From Akkermansiaceae bacterium (lineage in GTDB: Bacteria; Verrucomicrobiota; Verrucomicrobiia; Verrucomicrobiales; Akkermansiaceae): DNA of 64,000 bases. Position 1 is the stretch's first letter. Every line of letters starts with the position of its first letter. The notes under the pieces were generated by a model. It had not been told where the DNA came from. It was given only the letters and a program-made list of their open reading frames with translations, and made no database searches. Made by a program: the position numbers and the translations under genes. Shown here one piece after another: positions 16,831 through 28,269 of this stretch. The stretch spans positions 372,001 through 436,000 of the forward strand of contig JAHCBC010000003.1 of assembly GCA_019634595.1 (NCBI GenBank). Direction: 5' to 3'.

Positions 16831-17757
16831 GTGTTCTTCCAGATCTTCCTTAATGTCTGCGCGCCGATCTTCCTGACCGTGGGGGCGGGCTGGCTGCTGG
16901 ACCGGAAGTTCAAGCTGCACCTGGAGAGCATGGTGAAGCTGAACATCTACCTGATGGTGCCGGCCTTCATCTTCACGAAGGTCATCTCCACGGAGCTGGC
17001 GGGTGGGGATGCGCTGAAAATCGTGGCGTTCACGCTGTGCATCGTCTTCCTCATGTTCGTGGGCAGCAGGCTCGCGGGAGGCATTTTCAGGATGCCGGAG
17101 AAACAGCGTCAGTCCCTATCGCTGGCAACGATGTTCTACAACTCCGGCAACTACGGCCTGCCGCTGGTGACGCTGGCCTTCGGCCACCAGGCGGCGGCGG
17201 TGCAGATCTACGTGCTGGCGACCATGAACGTCTCCACTTACACGGTGGGACTGTTCCTCGCGCAGTCCCATGGCGAAGCGGAGGTTTCCCACCGCAAGGC
17301 GCTGATGAAGGTGCTGCGCCAGCCGACCCTCTATGCGCTGCTGCTGGGTGTGCTGTGCAAGTCGCTGGAGGTGCCGGTGAAAAGCATCACCTGGCTGTGG
17401 GAACCGCTCGACCTCATCCAGGCCGGGCTGATCGGCTTCGCGCTGGTGACGCTGGGTGTGCAGATGTCCCAGACACGCCCCGCCCCTTTCCGCGCTCCGC
17501 TGTGGTCCGCCATCGCGCTGCGGCTGGCCATCGCCCCCGCGCTCGCCGCCCCGCTCGCGCTGCTCTTCGGTTTCCCAAAGGAAGTGGCCGCCTCCCTCAT
17601 CCTCTCCGCCGCCGCGCCCACCGCGGTCAACACCGCCCTGCTGGCCCACGAATTCGGCGGGGACCTCTCCTTTTCAACGTCCGCCGTCTATTACAGCACG
17701 CTGGCGAGCATGTTCACGACCACCCTGTTGGTCTACATCCTGAAGCTCTGGCTCTGA
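16831..17757 (+). CDS. AEC family (auxin efflux carrier-like) transporter
   Basis: 308 aa from the GTG at 16831, preceded by GGCGGCGAA; TTG codons at 16792 and 16816 are alternatives. The start VFFQIFLNVCAPIFLTVGAGWLL is the typical first AEC helix. Further landmarks are LNIYLMVPAFIFTKV, MFYNSGNYGLPLVTLAFG (helix break with Asn-Pro pattern of the family), and the C-terminal PKEVAASLILSAAAPTAVNTALLA. About ten membrane helices. AEC proteins export organic anions such as malate; substrate here unknown. Single-gene unit downstream of a terminator. Confidence 0.85.
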   Translation: MFFQIFLNVCAPIFLTVGAGWLLDRKFKLHLESMVKLNIYLMVPAFIFTKVISTELAGGDALKIVAFTLCIVFLMFVGSRLAGGIFRMPEKQRQSLSLATMFYNSGNYGLPLVTLAFGHQAAAVQIYVLATMNVSTYTVGLFLAQSHGEAEVSHRKALMKVLRQPTLYALLLGVLCKSLEVPVKSITWLWEPLDLIQAGLIGFALVTLGVQMSQTRPAPFRAPLWSAIALRLAIAPALAAPLALLFGFPKEVAASLILSAAAPTAVNTALLAHEFGGDLSFSTSAVYYSTLASMFTTTLLVYILKLWL

Positions 17758-17915
17758 GCATCGGGCAAAACGCATTCATCGGGGCCCGCCTTCCCCCACA
17801 GACGCATTTCGCATGGCGGTAAAAACAAAGCATATAGACCTATAAGCCATTGATTTCACAACACCGGAATCTAACCGGGCGAATTCGGCACGCCTCTGGC
17901 TAGAGGAAAGGTGCT

Positions 17916-18386
17916 ATGAATACTTCTACCGCACCTAAATCCCATGGCCTGAAGTTTTTCGTCTATCTGGCCACCCTGCTCTTGGTTGCGTTCGTCCACC
18001 AATCCCGCGCCGATCTCCCCAACGGCAGCCGTTCCTCCCTTTCCCTCAACGGCATGTACAAGGTCGCCGCCAGCAACGATCCGTTCTTTCCGGCAGGCAC
18101 CGGCCGCGAGTGGTTCATGGATTTCAACTCCGGCATCACCGGAGAGAAAGCCAGCGGCAAGGTCGCCGTCTCCCTCCGCCAGAACCCGAACGTGAAGGTG
18201 CGGATCATGGTTTGGCAGGTCTTCCCTGGCACCAACGAGCTGTTCCTCGGCAACCAGTTCAGCGAAGGCTCCCGCCAGGCGGTGTCCGTCGCCCAATGGC
18301 GCGCGCGCAACGCGGGCGACTCCGTGGTGCTGGAGCGCCACGGCTACCAGATCGTGCTGAACCGCGCGGATCCGGCGGACTATTAA
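17916..18386 (+). CDS. Secreted protein of unknown function
   Basis: 156 aa. Signal-like N-terminus with membrane stretch GLKFFVYLATLLLVAFVHQSRA. The mature part (SLSLNGMYKVAASNDPFFPAGTGREWFMDFNSGI...KVAVSLRQNPNVKVRIMVWQVFPGT) looks beta-rich and compact, with no Cys and no catalytic motif. Its last codons overlap the stop of the convergent DUF5069 gene by 4 bp. No family recognised. Confidence 0.6.
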   Translation: MNTSTAPKSHGLKFFVYLATLLLVAFVHQSRADLPNGSRSSLSLNGMYKVAASNDPFFPAGTGREWFMDFNSGITGEKASGKVAVSLRQNPNVKVRIMVWQVFPGTNELFLGNQFSEGSRQAVSVAQWRARNAGDSVVLERHGYQIVLNRADPADY

Positions 18387-18802
18387 GCCCGGCCTTCCTC
18401 CGCGTCGAACAGGTCGAAATACGTCATGATCTCCGGGCGGTCGCCGAAACCGGCGTCCGCCTTGTCCTTTTCAAAGCCGGAGCTGTCGCGCCAGCCGCGC
18501 TTGAACATGAAGCCGTTCCAGATCTCGATCTGCTCGTCGGTCGGGCGCGTGCCGTTTTCAAAGCACCATTCCATGACTTCCTCGTCGGTGCCGCCTTCCA
18601 GCACGCGGTCACGCAGGGCGGCGTATTCCACGCCCAGGAACTTGCACACCCGGTCGTCGAAGGTGCGGTTGCCGGGGATGACGCCGAGGTGGTAGGCGGG
18701 AGGCAATTTGCCCTCCGCGTGGAGGCGGATCTTGTCGAGGATGCGACCGAAAACATAGACCCCCGAAACCTGGTCCCGTGCGCTGCGGATTGGAAAACTC
18801 AT
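18383..18802 (-). CDS. DUF5069 domain-containing protein
   Basis: 139 aa. The N-terminal SVYVFGRILDKIRLH-type stretch (GVYVFGRILDKIRLHAEGKLP), the central FDDRVCKFLGVEY and EVMEWCFENG, and the C-terminal FMFKRGWRDSSG match DUF5069, a small cytoplasmic family common in Verrucomicrobia. No known activity. The 4-bp tail-to-tail overlap with the upstream plus-strand gene leaves no room for a terminator. Confidence 0.8.
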   Translation of the reverse strand: MSFPIRSARDQVSGVYVFGRILDKIRLHAEGKLPPAYHLGVIPGNRTFDDRVCKFLGVEYAALRDRVLEGGTDEEVMEWCFENGTRPTDEQIEIWNGFMFKRGWRDSSGFEKDKADAGFGDRPEIMTYFDLFDAEEGRA

Positions 18803-18929
18803 GGCATGTGGAGGTTTCCAAGGAGGTCCGCCGGGGGCAAGAGGATTTCCCGTTATGTCGGACGGCGCTTCAAACTAATCCGCCGCCGGTATTGACGTTT
18901 CCGGGCCATCTTGCAAGGTCGCGCCGCGA

Positions 18930-19670
18930 ATGAATCCCCATCCTGTCCTGGAAAACCGGTACACCCGTCCCGAGGAGCGCCCGGTCTATGTGAAGCAGCT
19001 TTTCGACGAAGGAGCGGAGCACTACGACTCCATCTGCGAGTGGGGATTCTTCGGCACCGGCAACCTCTACCGCAAGGACGCCCAGCGCCGCCATGGCCTG
19101 CGCCCCGGCATGAAGCTGCTGGATGTCGCCTCCGGCACCGGCCTGATGGCGGTTGCCGCCGCGGAGCTGATGGGCTATGAAAAGGACATCACCTGCGTGG
19201 AGCCGAGTGACGGGATGATCCGCGAGGCGAAGGCCAAACTGCACGCCACCTTCGTCCAGAGCGGCGGGGAAGACATGCCTCTGCCGGACGACCAGTTCGA
19301 TTTCCTGACCGTGGGCTATGCGATGCGCCACTTCGCTGACCTGAAGAAAACCTTCACCGAGTTCAACCGCGTGCTGAAGCCGGGCGGCAAGGTGCTGATC
19401 CTGGAAGCGACGCGGCCCGAGGGCAAATTCGGCTCCTTCCTGTTCCGCCTGTATTTCGGAAAGATCTATCCGGGCTTCTCCCGCCTGCTCACCCGCAGCA
19501 AGAAGGCGGAGGAGATGATGGTCTATTTCTGGGAGACCATGGACACCTGCGTGCGCCCCGCGGACATCATGAAGGCGTTCGAGGAAGCGGGCTTCGTCGA
19601 GGTGAAACGCCGCGCCATTTTCAATGTCTTCAGCGAATACACCGCAGTGAAGGCCGGGGAGCGTCTTTGA
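18930..19670 (+). CDS. Class I SAM-dependent methyltransferase, UbiE/MenG-like
   Basis: 246 aa. SAM-binding motif I is LLDVASGTGLMAVAAAELMG, motif II region is DQFDFLTVGYAMRHFADLKK, and motif III is LKPGGKVLILEATRPEG, all characteristic of UbiE/COQ5/MenG methyltransferases, including the RHF..L stretch. This predicts C-methylation of a quinone precursor, with menaquinone most likely for this phylum (inference). First of three co-directional genes (methyltransferase, HAD, helicase) with short gaps. Confidence 0.8.
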   Translation: MNPHPVLENRYTRPEERPVYVKQLFDEGAEHYDSICEWGFFGTGNLYRKDAQRRHGLRPGMKLLDVASGTGLMAVAAAELMGYEKDITCVEPSDGMIREAKAKLHATFVQSGGEDMPLPDDQFDFLTVGYAMRHFADLKKTFTEFNRVLKPGGKVLILEATRPEGKFGSFLFRLYFGKIYPGFSRLLTRSKKAEEMMVYFWETMDTCVRPADIMKAFEEAGFVEVKRRAIFNVFSEYTAVKAGERL

Positions 19671-19706
19671 TCGACCGCAGCCGTGGGATGGACTAGCGTG
19701 CGGAGC

Positions 19707-20414
19707 ATGCCCGCCCGGGAACTCATCATCGGCTTCGACGCGGACGACACGCTCTGGCACAACCAGCCGATCTTCGAGCGCGCCTACGACCGCTTCCGCG
19801 AGCTGCTGGCCCGCTACCATGACCCGCTCCCGGCGGGCGAGGTGCTGGTCGCCACGGAGATGCGGAACATCCCCCTCTACGGCTATGGCGTGAAAGGCTT
19901 CACCCTGTCCGCCATTGAGAGCGCCATCACCCTGTCCAACGGGGCCATCAGCTCCAGCGAGCTGCGCCAGTTGCTGGACGCCGCCCGCGACATGCTGGAG
20001 CACCCCGTGGATCTGCTGGACGGAGTGGCGGAGACGCTGGACGCGCTGGCCGCGGACCACCGCATGATCGTCATCACCAAAGGGGATCTCCGCGACCAGG
20101 AGCGGAAGCTGGAGCGGTCCGGGCTGGCGGGATATTTCCGCCACATCGAGGTCGTCTCGGAAAAGGAAAGCTCGTCCTACGGGAAGATCCTCGACCGCCA
20201 CGGCATCCCGCCGGAGAATTTCCTGATGGTGGGGAACTCCCTGAAATCGGACATCCTGCCCGTGCTGGCGCTCGGCGGGGCGGGCGCGCACCTGCCCTAC
20301 CACATCACCTGGATCGGCGAGCATGCGGAGGAACCGGTGGAGTTCCTTGACCGGTTCTTCAAACTCGGCCAAATGAGCGACCTGCCGGAAATCATCCGCC
20401 AACTGACATCGTGA
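19707..20414 (+). CDS. HAD superfamily hydrolase
   Basis: 235 aa from the ATG at 19707 (MPARELIIGFDADDTLW). Motif I is DADDTLW, with both Asp residues. An all-helical cap follows. Motif II is RMIVITKGD, motif III Lys sits near EKESSSYGKIL, and motif IV is FLMVGNSLKSDILPVLALGG. Order and spacing fit phosphatases of the YjjG/YfnB-like HAD class; substrate unknown. The stop overlaps the GTG start of the downstream helicase by 4 bp, implying coupling. Confidence 0.85.
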   Translation: MPARELIIGFDADDTLWHNQPIFERAYDRFRELLARYHDPLPAGEVLVATEMRNIPLYGYGVKGFTLSAIESAITLSNGAISSSELRQLLDAARDMLEHPVDLLDGVAETLDALAADHRMIVITKGDLRDQERKLERSGLAGYFRHIEVVSEKESSSYGKILDRHGIPPENFLMVGNSLKSDILPVLALGGAGAHLPYHITWIGEHAEEPVEFLDRFFKLGQMSDLPEIIRQLTS

Positions 20415-21523
20415 AAACATTCCAAGACCTCGGCATCAGCGCCGGATTCATCAAGGGCCTCGAAGAACTGGACATCCGCCAGCCGACGGAGGTGCAGGCC
20501 AAGGTCATCCCGCAACTGTTGCAGGGCGGCGGGGACCTCATCGTCCAGGCACAGACGGGCACCGGAAAGACGGCGGCCTTCGGCCTGCCCCTGCTGGCGG
20601 CGATGAAGCCGGGCGTCCCGCACATCCAGGGCGTGGTGGTCACCCCGACACGGGAGCTGGCCAAGCAGATCGGCAAGCAGCTTTTCCGCTTCACAAAATA
20701 CTCCGACCGTGTCTTCACGGAGGTCCTCTGCGGCGGTGATCCCATCGAGCGGCAGATTTCCGCGCTCCAGCGGCCTACCCACATCATCGTGGTGACGCCG
20801 GGCCGGCTGATCGACCTGCTGAAGAAGAAGGCGCTCGATCTGGGCCACGTGAAGCACCTGGTGCTGGATGAGGCGGACGAGATGCTGAGCATGGGCTTCA
20901 AGAAGGAGCTGCAGCAGATCTTCACCCACACCCGCAGCCGGAAAAGCACCTGGCTGTTCTCCGCCACCATCCCGGACTCCATCCAGGCGCTGGCGAAGGT
21001 CTGCATGGCGGAAAGCGCGCCGATGCTGAAGATCGACAAGGCCCACGTGGTGAACCGCGACATCATCCACAAATACGTGGTCTGCACGAACGACGAGAAG
21101 CTGCCCGCCGTGCTCGACTTCCTCCGCCGCCAGCGCGGGGAACGCGGGGTCATCTTCTGCCGCACGAAGGAAGACACCATCCACCTTTCCAAGAAGCTCG
21201 TGGCGGAAGGCTTCGGCGTGGACACCATCCATGGCGACCTCATGCAGTCGGAGCGCGACAAGGTGATGCGCTCCTTCAAGAAGGAACGCACCCAGCTCTT
21301 GGTGGCCACGGACGTTGCGGCACGAGGCATCGACGTCGAGGGCCTGTCCTTCGTCATCCACCACCAGCTCCCCGGCCAGACGGAATACTACACCCACCGC
21401 AGCGGCCGGACCGCCCGGGCGGGCAGGAAAGGCCTTTCCATCGCCTTCATCCACCCGAAGGAGCGCGGAAAGCTGAAGAAGCTGGAGGACGAACTGGAGA
21501 TCCGCTTCAGCGAGGCGCGGTGA
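20411..21523 (+). CDS. DEAD-box RNA helicase
   Basis: 370 aa with a GTG start at 20411 overlapping the HAD stop (GTGA). Q motif FQDLGISAGFIKGLEELDIRQPTEVQ at residues 4-29, Walker A AQTGTGKT, PTREL, TPGRLIDLL, DEAD (LVLDEADEMLSMGF), SAT (FSATIP), ARGIDVEG and HRSGRTARAG. The short chain with almost no C-terminal tail differs from the RhlE-like paralogue at 583-1989, so the two probably act on different RNAs. Confidence 0.92.
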   Translation: MKTFQDLGISAGFIKGLEELDIRQPTEVQAKVIPQLLQGGGDLIVQAQTGTGKTAAFGLPLLAAMKPGVPHIQGVVVTPTRELAKQIGKQLFRFTKYSDRVFTEVLCGGDPIERQISALQRPTHIIVVTPGRLIDLLKKKALDLGHVKHLVLDEADEMLSMGFKKELQQIFTHTRSRKSTWLFSATIPDSIQALAKVCMAESAPMLKIDKAHVVNRDIIHKYVVCTNDEKLPAVLDFLRRQRGERGVIFCRTKEDTIHLSKKLVAEGFGVDTIHGDLMQSERDKVMRSFKKERTQLLVATDVAARGIDVEGLSFVIHHQLPGQTEYYTHRSGRTARAGRKGLSIAFIHPKERGKLKKLEDELEIRFSEAR

Positions 21524-21529
21524 GAATTC

Positions 21530-21639
21530 GGTAGCGGCGTGACTTCGTCACGACGGCTGGGCGAATCAACGGACACCCCTCAACTCCGCATGGAAAGGAT
21601 GCCATCCAGGACGCTGGGAGCGCCGGTCTCCAGACCGGC
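21530..21639. repeat. Two hairpin motifs between convergent genes
   Basis: At 21534-21554 the hairpin GGCGTGACTTCGTCACGACG is followed by sequence also found at 56404-56470. At 21613-21639 a hairpin unit TGGGAGCGCCGGTCTCCAGA... is a variant of the arms at 46451 and 60775. Both lie between the ends of the helicase and DUF167 genes. Confidence 0.6.
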
Positions 21640-21682
21640 ATTTTTGGCATCGGAGCCGACTCGGTACTCGCACGGCGGGCAT

Positions 21683-24325
<2,643 letters not shown>

Positions 24326-24351
24326 TCGAGCTGAAAACAGCCTGAATTTTT

Positions 24352-24389
24352 CCGACCTGCAGGAGCCGCTCCTGCAGGTCGGTTTTTTT
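24352..24389 (+). terminator. Rho-independent terminator after icd
   Basis: A perfect 14-bp stem (24352-24365 with 24369-24382, CCGACCTGCAGGAG and its complement) with a 3-nt loop, followed by seven T. Very strong. Confidence 0.95.
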
Positions 24390-24412
24390 CGTCGTGGAAT
24401 CGGGGAATCTTC

Positions 24413-24580
24413 GGCAGGGACCGCATTCCATGCGGTCAGGGTGGGGACGGTCGACCAGCCTTAGAGTGATCAATATCTAACCGACCCACCCTCCAGAGAT
24501 CAACGGACGTCACCCGGATGCGGAATCCCGGGATAAGTGAATGTCGCCCCCGCCTGACCGCATGGAATGCGGTCCCTGCC
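24413..24580. repeat. ~170-bp palindromic element, copy 1
   Basis: The 28-nt arms 24413-24440 and 24553-24580 are perfect inverted copies, each holding the hairpin GACCGCATTCCATGCGGTC. Total 168 bp with a non-conserved middle. Copies 2 and 3 are at 57889-58057 and 59759-59929. It fills most of the ~300-bp gap between icd and the esterase, and one arm runs into a spurious N-terminal extension of the latter. Confidence 0.9.
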
Positions 24581-24627
24581 ACCTACTGCGGAAGATCGGC
24601 CAGCGAATGCCCGTCATATACTTGATC

Positions 24628-25482
24628 ATGAAACCCAGCCTCCTCTCCTTTCTCCTCCTCACCACCATCGGCTGCTCGGCCAAGGAACCGCAGCCGGAGA
24701 TCATCCCACCGGCTCAATACGAGGCGCAGGGCGCGGCGGTGGAGAAGATGCGGGAGCGCCTGCTGCGGGAGAACCCGGACCGCTTCGAGGCCCGCACGCT
24801 CGACCATGGAGGGAGGACCGTCCGCTACCGTTGGTTCGCCCCGGAAAAGGCGGACAAGCCGCTGCCGCTGGTCATCGTCCTGCATGGCAGTTCCGGGAAG
24901 GGCAGCGACAACCGGAGCCAGTTGCTGGCTGGCACGGGTGCGCTGGGTGCCGGGGTATGGGCTACGCCTGAACGGCAGAAAGACCATCCCTGTTTTGTCA
25001 TGGTGCCGCAGTGCCCTCCGGGTGAGATGTGGACGCTCACCGCCTCATGGACCTCTCCCGTCCATCCACTTTCCCCACAACCGGCACCCGCCCTCGCGGA
25101 CCTGATGGCCCTGCTCGATGATCGGCTGAAGACGGAGGAGATCGATCCGGAGCGCGTCTATCTGGTCGGTGCCTCGATGGGTGGCTACGGCACCTTCGAC
25201 TGGCTGGTCCGGCAGCCGGAACGCTTCGCGGCGGGAATCCCCATCTGTGGAGGCATGCCGGAAGGCCAGGCTGCAAAGCTGAAGGACGTCCCGCTGTGGA
25301 TCTTCCACGGGGAGAACGACAACATCGTCCCGGTGGAGGAATCCCGACGCGCCTTCTCACAGATCTCGGCGGCGGGCGGCCCGGTCCGTTACTCCGAGTT
25401 CAAGGATGGCGGCCACCAGATTTCCGTCCACGCGTGGATCGACCCGAAGGTGGCCGCGTGGCTTTTCTCCCAGCACCGGTAG
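24628..25482 (+). CDS. Lipoprotein alpha/beta hydrolase (esterase / dienelactone hydrolase-like)
   Basis: 284 aa from the ATG at 24628. Signal MKPSLLSFLLLTTIGC with lipobox TIGC predicts lipidation at Cys16. The alpha/beta-hydrolase core shows LPLVIVLHGSSGKGSDN (oxyanion region), the nucleophile elbow GASMGGYGTFDWL (GxSxG Ser), the acid residue in FHGENDNIVPV and the His in KDGGHQI. These match feruloyl esterase/PHB depolymerase-like secreted esterases. Substrate unknown; polysaccharide side-chain ester cleavage is plausible. Monocistronic between a palindrome and a small-protein gene. Confidence 0.85.
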   Translation: MKPSLLSFLLLTTIGCSAKEPQPEIIPPAQYEAQGAAVEKMRERLLRENPDRFEARTLDHGGRTVRYRWFAPEKADKPLPLVIVLHGSSGKGSDNRSQLLAGTGALGAGVWATPERQKDHPCFVMVPQCPPGEMWTLTASWTSPVHPLSPQPAPALADLMALLDDRLKTEEIDPERVYLVGASMGGYGTFDWLVRQPERFAAGIPICGGMPEGQAAKLKDVPLWIFHGENDNIVPVEESRRAFSQISAAGGPVRYSEFKDGGHQISVHAWIDPKVAAWLFSQHR

Positions 25483-25555
25483 AATTTCCGGGCCACGATT
25501 CCACTCCGGCTGAATGACATTGAGCTTTCCGCACGGCCCGTTAGATTCCGCTGCC

Positions 25556-25909
25556 ATGAACCAAAACTCCCGCGAAGCGATCATCGAGCTGCTTTTCCTG
25601 TCCCTCTATATGGACGACCATCTGTCACTGGCGGAGGACGAGGTGCTGACCGAGGCGCTCGACACGCTGGGCTGGGAGTCCGGATCACCACGGGAAAGCT
25701 TCATCTTCCGCGCCTTCGGGTCATCCCGCGAGGCATTCACCAGCCTGGAAAAAACCCAGGTTTTCTTCGCCGAGCGGGCGGACACCATCAAACGCCATGG
25801 CAACGAAGGGGCCGCCCTGACATGGTTGACCCGCGTGCTCGCCGCCGACGGCCTGACCTCCACCGAGAAATACTTCCTCGGGCGCCTGGAGAAGTATTTC
25901 TACCCGTAA
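25556..25909 (+). CDS. Small all-helical protein, possibly TerB-like
   Basis: 117 aa from the ATG at 25556 (MNQNSREAIIELLFLSLYMDD). Helical with acidic segments (HLSLAEDEVLTEALDTLGWE; VLAADGLTSTEKYFLGRLEKYF), which resembles the TerB/DjlA N-terminal fold where D-x-x-x-x-x-E acidic pairs bind metal. No Cys. Its stop is 9 bp from the stop of the convergent SGNH gene. Family assignment tentative. Confidence 0.5.
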   Translation: MNQNSREAIIELLFLSLYMDDHLSLAEDEVLTEALDTLGWESGSPRESFIFRAFGSSREAFTSLEKTQVFFAERADTIKRHGNEGAALTWLTRVLAADGLTSTEKYFLGRLEKYFYP

Positions 25910-25918
25910 GCCTACACG

Positions 25919-27250
25919 TCAGGGCTTCGGCGTTGCGGCCAGACGGTAGAAATTCCTCGCACCTCCGTTCGGGGCGACCTGCCATGTGCCATCCGGCAGC
26001 ACGGTGATGCGCGACTGCGGCACCGCCGTCCAGTCGTTGCGGAGGGTTCCGGATTCCTGCACGGCCAGGTCCGCGTAGCGGGATGGAGCTTCCAGCGGAC
26101 GGAAGGAAAGCCCGCCATTCGCGGCGAAGGTGAGCGGGTTGTCCGCCACCGTGGCGCTGCTTCCCAGCAGGTATTCCACCAGGTTGGGAAAGCCATCGCC
26201 GTCGGGATTGGCTGCGGGACCACCGGCGGAACCCGCCCAGGTGAGATAGGGTTGGTCCGAGTTGAGACCCAGTACATCGCCGATGATCTCGCGGTTCTGC
26301 ATCAGCGGAATGGACGCTCCGGTGGCGCGGTTGATGGCATCAAGGACGAGATTCCCGATCAACGCCTGCCCGACGGTGGAAGGATGGAAGCCATCATGGC
26401 AGAACAGATGGTCCGGCGGATTCAAATCGTTCGGCGGATACTTGAATACCGTGCCGTTCAGATGGAACTGCGGCTCATCGAAGATCCGCGTCGTCAGGAA
26501 GTCGATGCGGGCCACCTGCGCCCCCCTGCTGGCGGCCAGCGACATCACCGCGGCATTCGTGTCCGCGATGCGCTGCCTGGCCCTCGCCCGCAGCGACAGG
26601 TCCGCGTAGTTGTTGTTCGTCGTGATGACCGGCGTGGCACCGATGTCCGGAAAGGTGCAGACCACGATCGGCACGGTGGCGTTCTGCTGGCGGACGAAAC
26701 TGATGATCTGCGCGAGATTGTTCACCGCGGTCTGGAGCAGGGCGGGAGGCTCCGCATTCTGGAAGATACCGGAATAGTTCGACTTCAGGTCATTCCCGCC
26801 GAGGAAGATGACCACCACACCGATGCCCTCTTCCTCCAGGTTTTCCACCAGCTTGTCATGGGTGCGCATGGCGGCCACCATGTACGGTATTCCCTGGGAA
26901 TAGAGTGTCTCCCAGTTGATGACACCGACCCAGTTGGTGGTGGTGAAGCTGGGCACGCCGTAGTTGTGTGCGTAGCCGCCATTCCGGAAGTCGGAGTAGG
27001 CGCCGAAATTCGCGTCGAACGATCCGAAGGAAACCAGGCCGGCACGGCGGTCCGCGACGATTTCGACCCAATTCCGCGTATTGGCGACGGGAACCGGCAC
27101 CCCCTCGACCTTCGGGCCGCTGAAGACGCCCTCGAAGCGATATTCCTCCGTGAGGCTGTCACCGATGGTGAGAACCTTGATGGGCTGGGCCTCCGCCTGG
27201 AACACCTGGGCGAACAGGAAGGCCATCAACAGACCGATCACGCGGAACAT
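25919..27250 (-). CDS. Secreted SGNH/GDSL hydrolase with C-terminal DGDG..NLVEY module
   Basis: 443 aa from the ATG at 27250 (MFRVIGLLMAFLFAQVFQAEA signal). Block I GDSL is in KVLTIGDSLTEEY, block III is IFLGGNDLKSNY, and block V is CHDGFHPSTVGQAL with the catalytic Asp and His, so an active SGNH esterase is predicted. From about residue 310 a second module contains NPDGDGFPNLVEYLLG followed by a beta-rich ~80-residue end (SRITVLPDGTWQV). This module recurs at the C-termini of many secreted Verrucomicrobia proteins and may be a sorting or anchoring domain (inference). Confidence 0.85.
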   Translation of the reverse strand: MFRVIGLLMAFLFAQVFQAEAQPIKVLTIGDSLTEEYRFEGVFSGPKVEGVPVPVANTRNWVEIVADRRAGLVSFGSFDANFGAYSDFRNGGYAHNYGVPSFTTTNWVGVINWETLYSQGIPYMVAAMRTHDKLVENLEEEGIGVVVIFLGGNDLKSNYSGIFQNAEPPALLQTAVNNLAQIISFVRQQNATVPIVVCTFPDIGATPVITTNNNYADLSLRARARQRIADTNAAVMSLAASRGAQVARIDFLTTRIFDEPQFHLNGTVFKYPPNDLNPPDHLFCHDGFHPSTVGQALIGNLVLDAINRATGASIPLMQNREIIGDVLGLNSDQPYLTWAGSAGGPAANPDGDGFPNLVEYLLGSSATVADNPLTFAANGGLSFRPLEAPSRYADLAVQESGTLRNDWTAVPQSRITVLPDGTWQVAPNGGARNFYRLAATPKP

Positions 27251-27337
27251 CCTCCACCCTAACCCACCTCCCGCCGCTGTCCACGGGCCGTTGGACATGG
27301 CATGCGGCTTGCAAAATGGCCGGGCATCAGAGAGAAG

Positions 27338-28261
27338 ATGAGAGCCATCCCGAAAAAGTTCATGACCCTTTCCAAGCTCCTGCCCTTGTTCAGCGTTTTC
27401 TCGCTGTCCTTTTCAATCCCGGTCATCGCCCAGCCGGCGGCACCTGAAGCACCCGCGGCGGAACAGACCGCGCCGGAAGGACCGAATCCCTTTGTCCAAC
27501 TGGTGGAGTCCCTTAGCTGGACGACCAGCGGTGAGGCGGGGATCGGCCACCAGGCAACCATCAACGTGCCGGAAGGCTACCGCTTCACCGGCCAGCCCGG
27601 CTCATCGAAGCTGATGGAGTTCTACGGCAACCTGACGAATGGCAGCGAGCTGGGTTACCTCACTCCGGAGGATTTCTCCTGGTTCGCCGTCTTCACCTTT
27701 TCCGATGTCGGTTACGTGAAGGACGACGAGAAGGACAAGCTGGACGCGGACAAGATCCTGGAGGACATGCGCAAGGGCCAGGAGCAGGCAAACGCTGAAC
27801 TCTCACGCCGTGGGATGTCGCCCCTCACCATCCTGGGCTGGCAGACCCCTCCTTTCTACAATCCGGAAACGAAGAACCTGGAATGGGCCGTCCGCCTGAG
27901 CAGCGCCGGGGGACAGGTGGTGAACTACCGCACGAAGATCCTGGGACGCAGGGGTGTGATGGATGTGGTGCTGGTGTGTGATGAAAGCCAGCTCGCCACC
28001 GTGGTGCCGGAATACCAGAAACTCCTCGGCGGATTCTCCTACAAGAAGGAGGAGGCCTACGCCTCTTTCGAAAAAGGTGACAAGATCGCCGAATACGGCC
28101 TGACCGGACTCATCGTCGGCGGAACGCTGCTCGCCGCGGCCAAGACCGGCCTGCTGTCGAAGCTCGGCCAATTCCTCAAACCGATCCTCATCGGCGTGGT
28201 GGCGGTCTTCGCCGGCATCGCGAAGCTGTTCGGCTTCAAGAAGAAGAAGGAATCCGTCTGA
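27338..28261 (+). CDS. DUF2167 family secreted/membrane protein
   Basis: 307 aa from the ATG at 27338 (27362 is an alternative). Signal peptide with hydrophobic core LLPLFSVFSLSFSIPVIAQ, then a Pro/Ala-rich linker. The body matches DUF2167: NVPEGYRFTG, LGYLTPEDFSWFAVFTFSDVGYVKDDEKD, LGWQTPPFYNPETKNLEWA, then VVNYRTKILGRRGVMDVVLV. Two hydrophobic segments near the C-terminus (GLTGLIVGGTLLAAA; ILIGVVAVFAGIAKLFG) end in a KKKKE tail. Role unknown. The next gene starts 8 bp later, likely the same transcript. Confidence 0.8.
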   Translation: MRAIPKKFMTLSKLLPLFSVFSLSFSIPVIAQPAAPEAPAAEQTAPEGPNPFVQLVESLSWTTSGEAGIGHQATINVPEGYRFTGQPGSSKLMEFYGNLTNGSELGYLTPEDFSWFAVFTFSDVGYVKDDEKDKLDADKILEDMRKGQEQANAELSRRGMSPLTILGWQTPPFYNPETKNLEWAVRLSSAGGQVVNYRTKILGRRGVMDVVLVCDESQLATVVPEYQKLLGGFSYKKEEAYASFEKGDKIAEYGLTGLIVGGTLLAAAKTGLLSKLGQFLKPILIGVVAVFAGIAKLFGFKKKKESV

Positions 28262-28269
28262 CGCACGGC

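Noticed and set aside
24413..24580. Possible CRISPR repeats
   Set aside because: Only two arms in inverted orientation per site, with no spacer series and no cas genes.
24541..24627. Upstream in-frame start of the esterase giving PDRMECGPC
   Set aside because: This stretch is the translated palindromic element. The true start at 24628 begins a lipoprotein signal.
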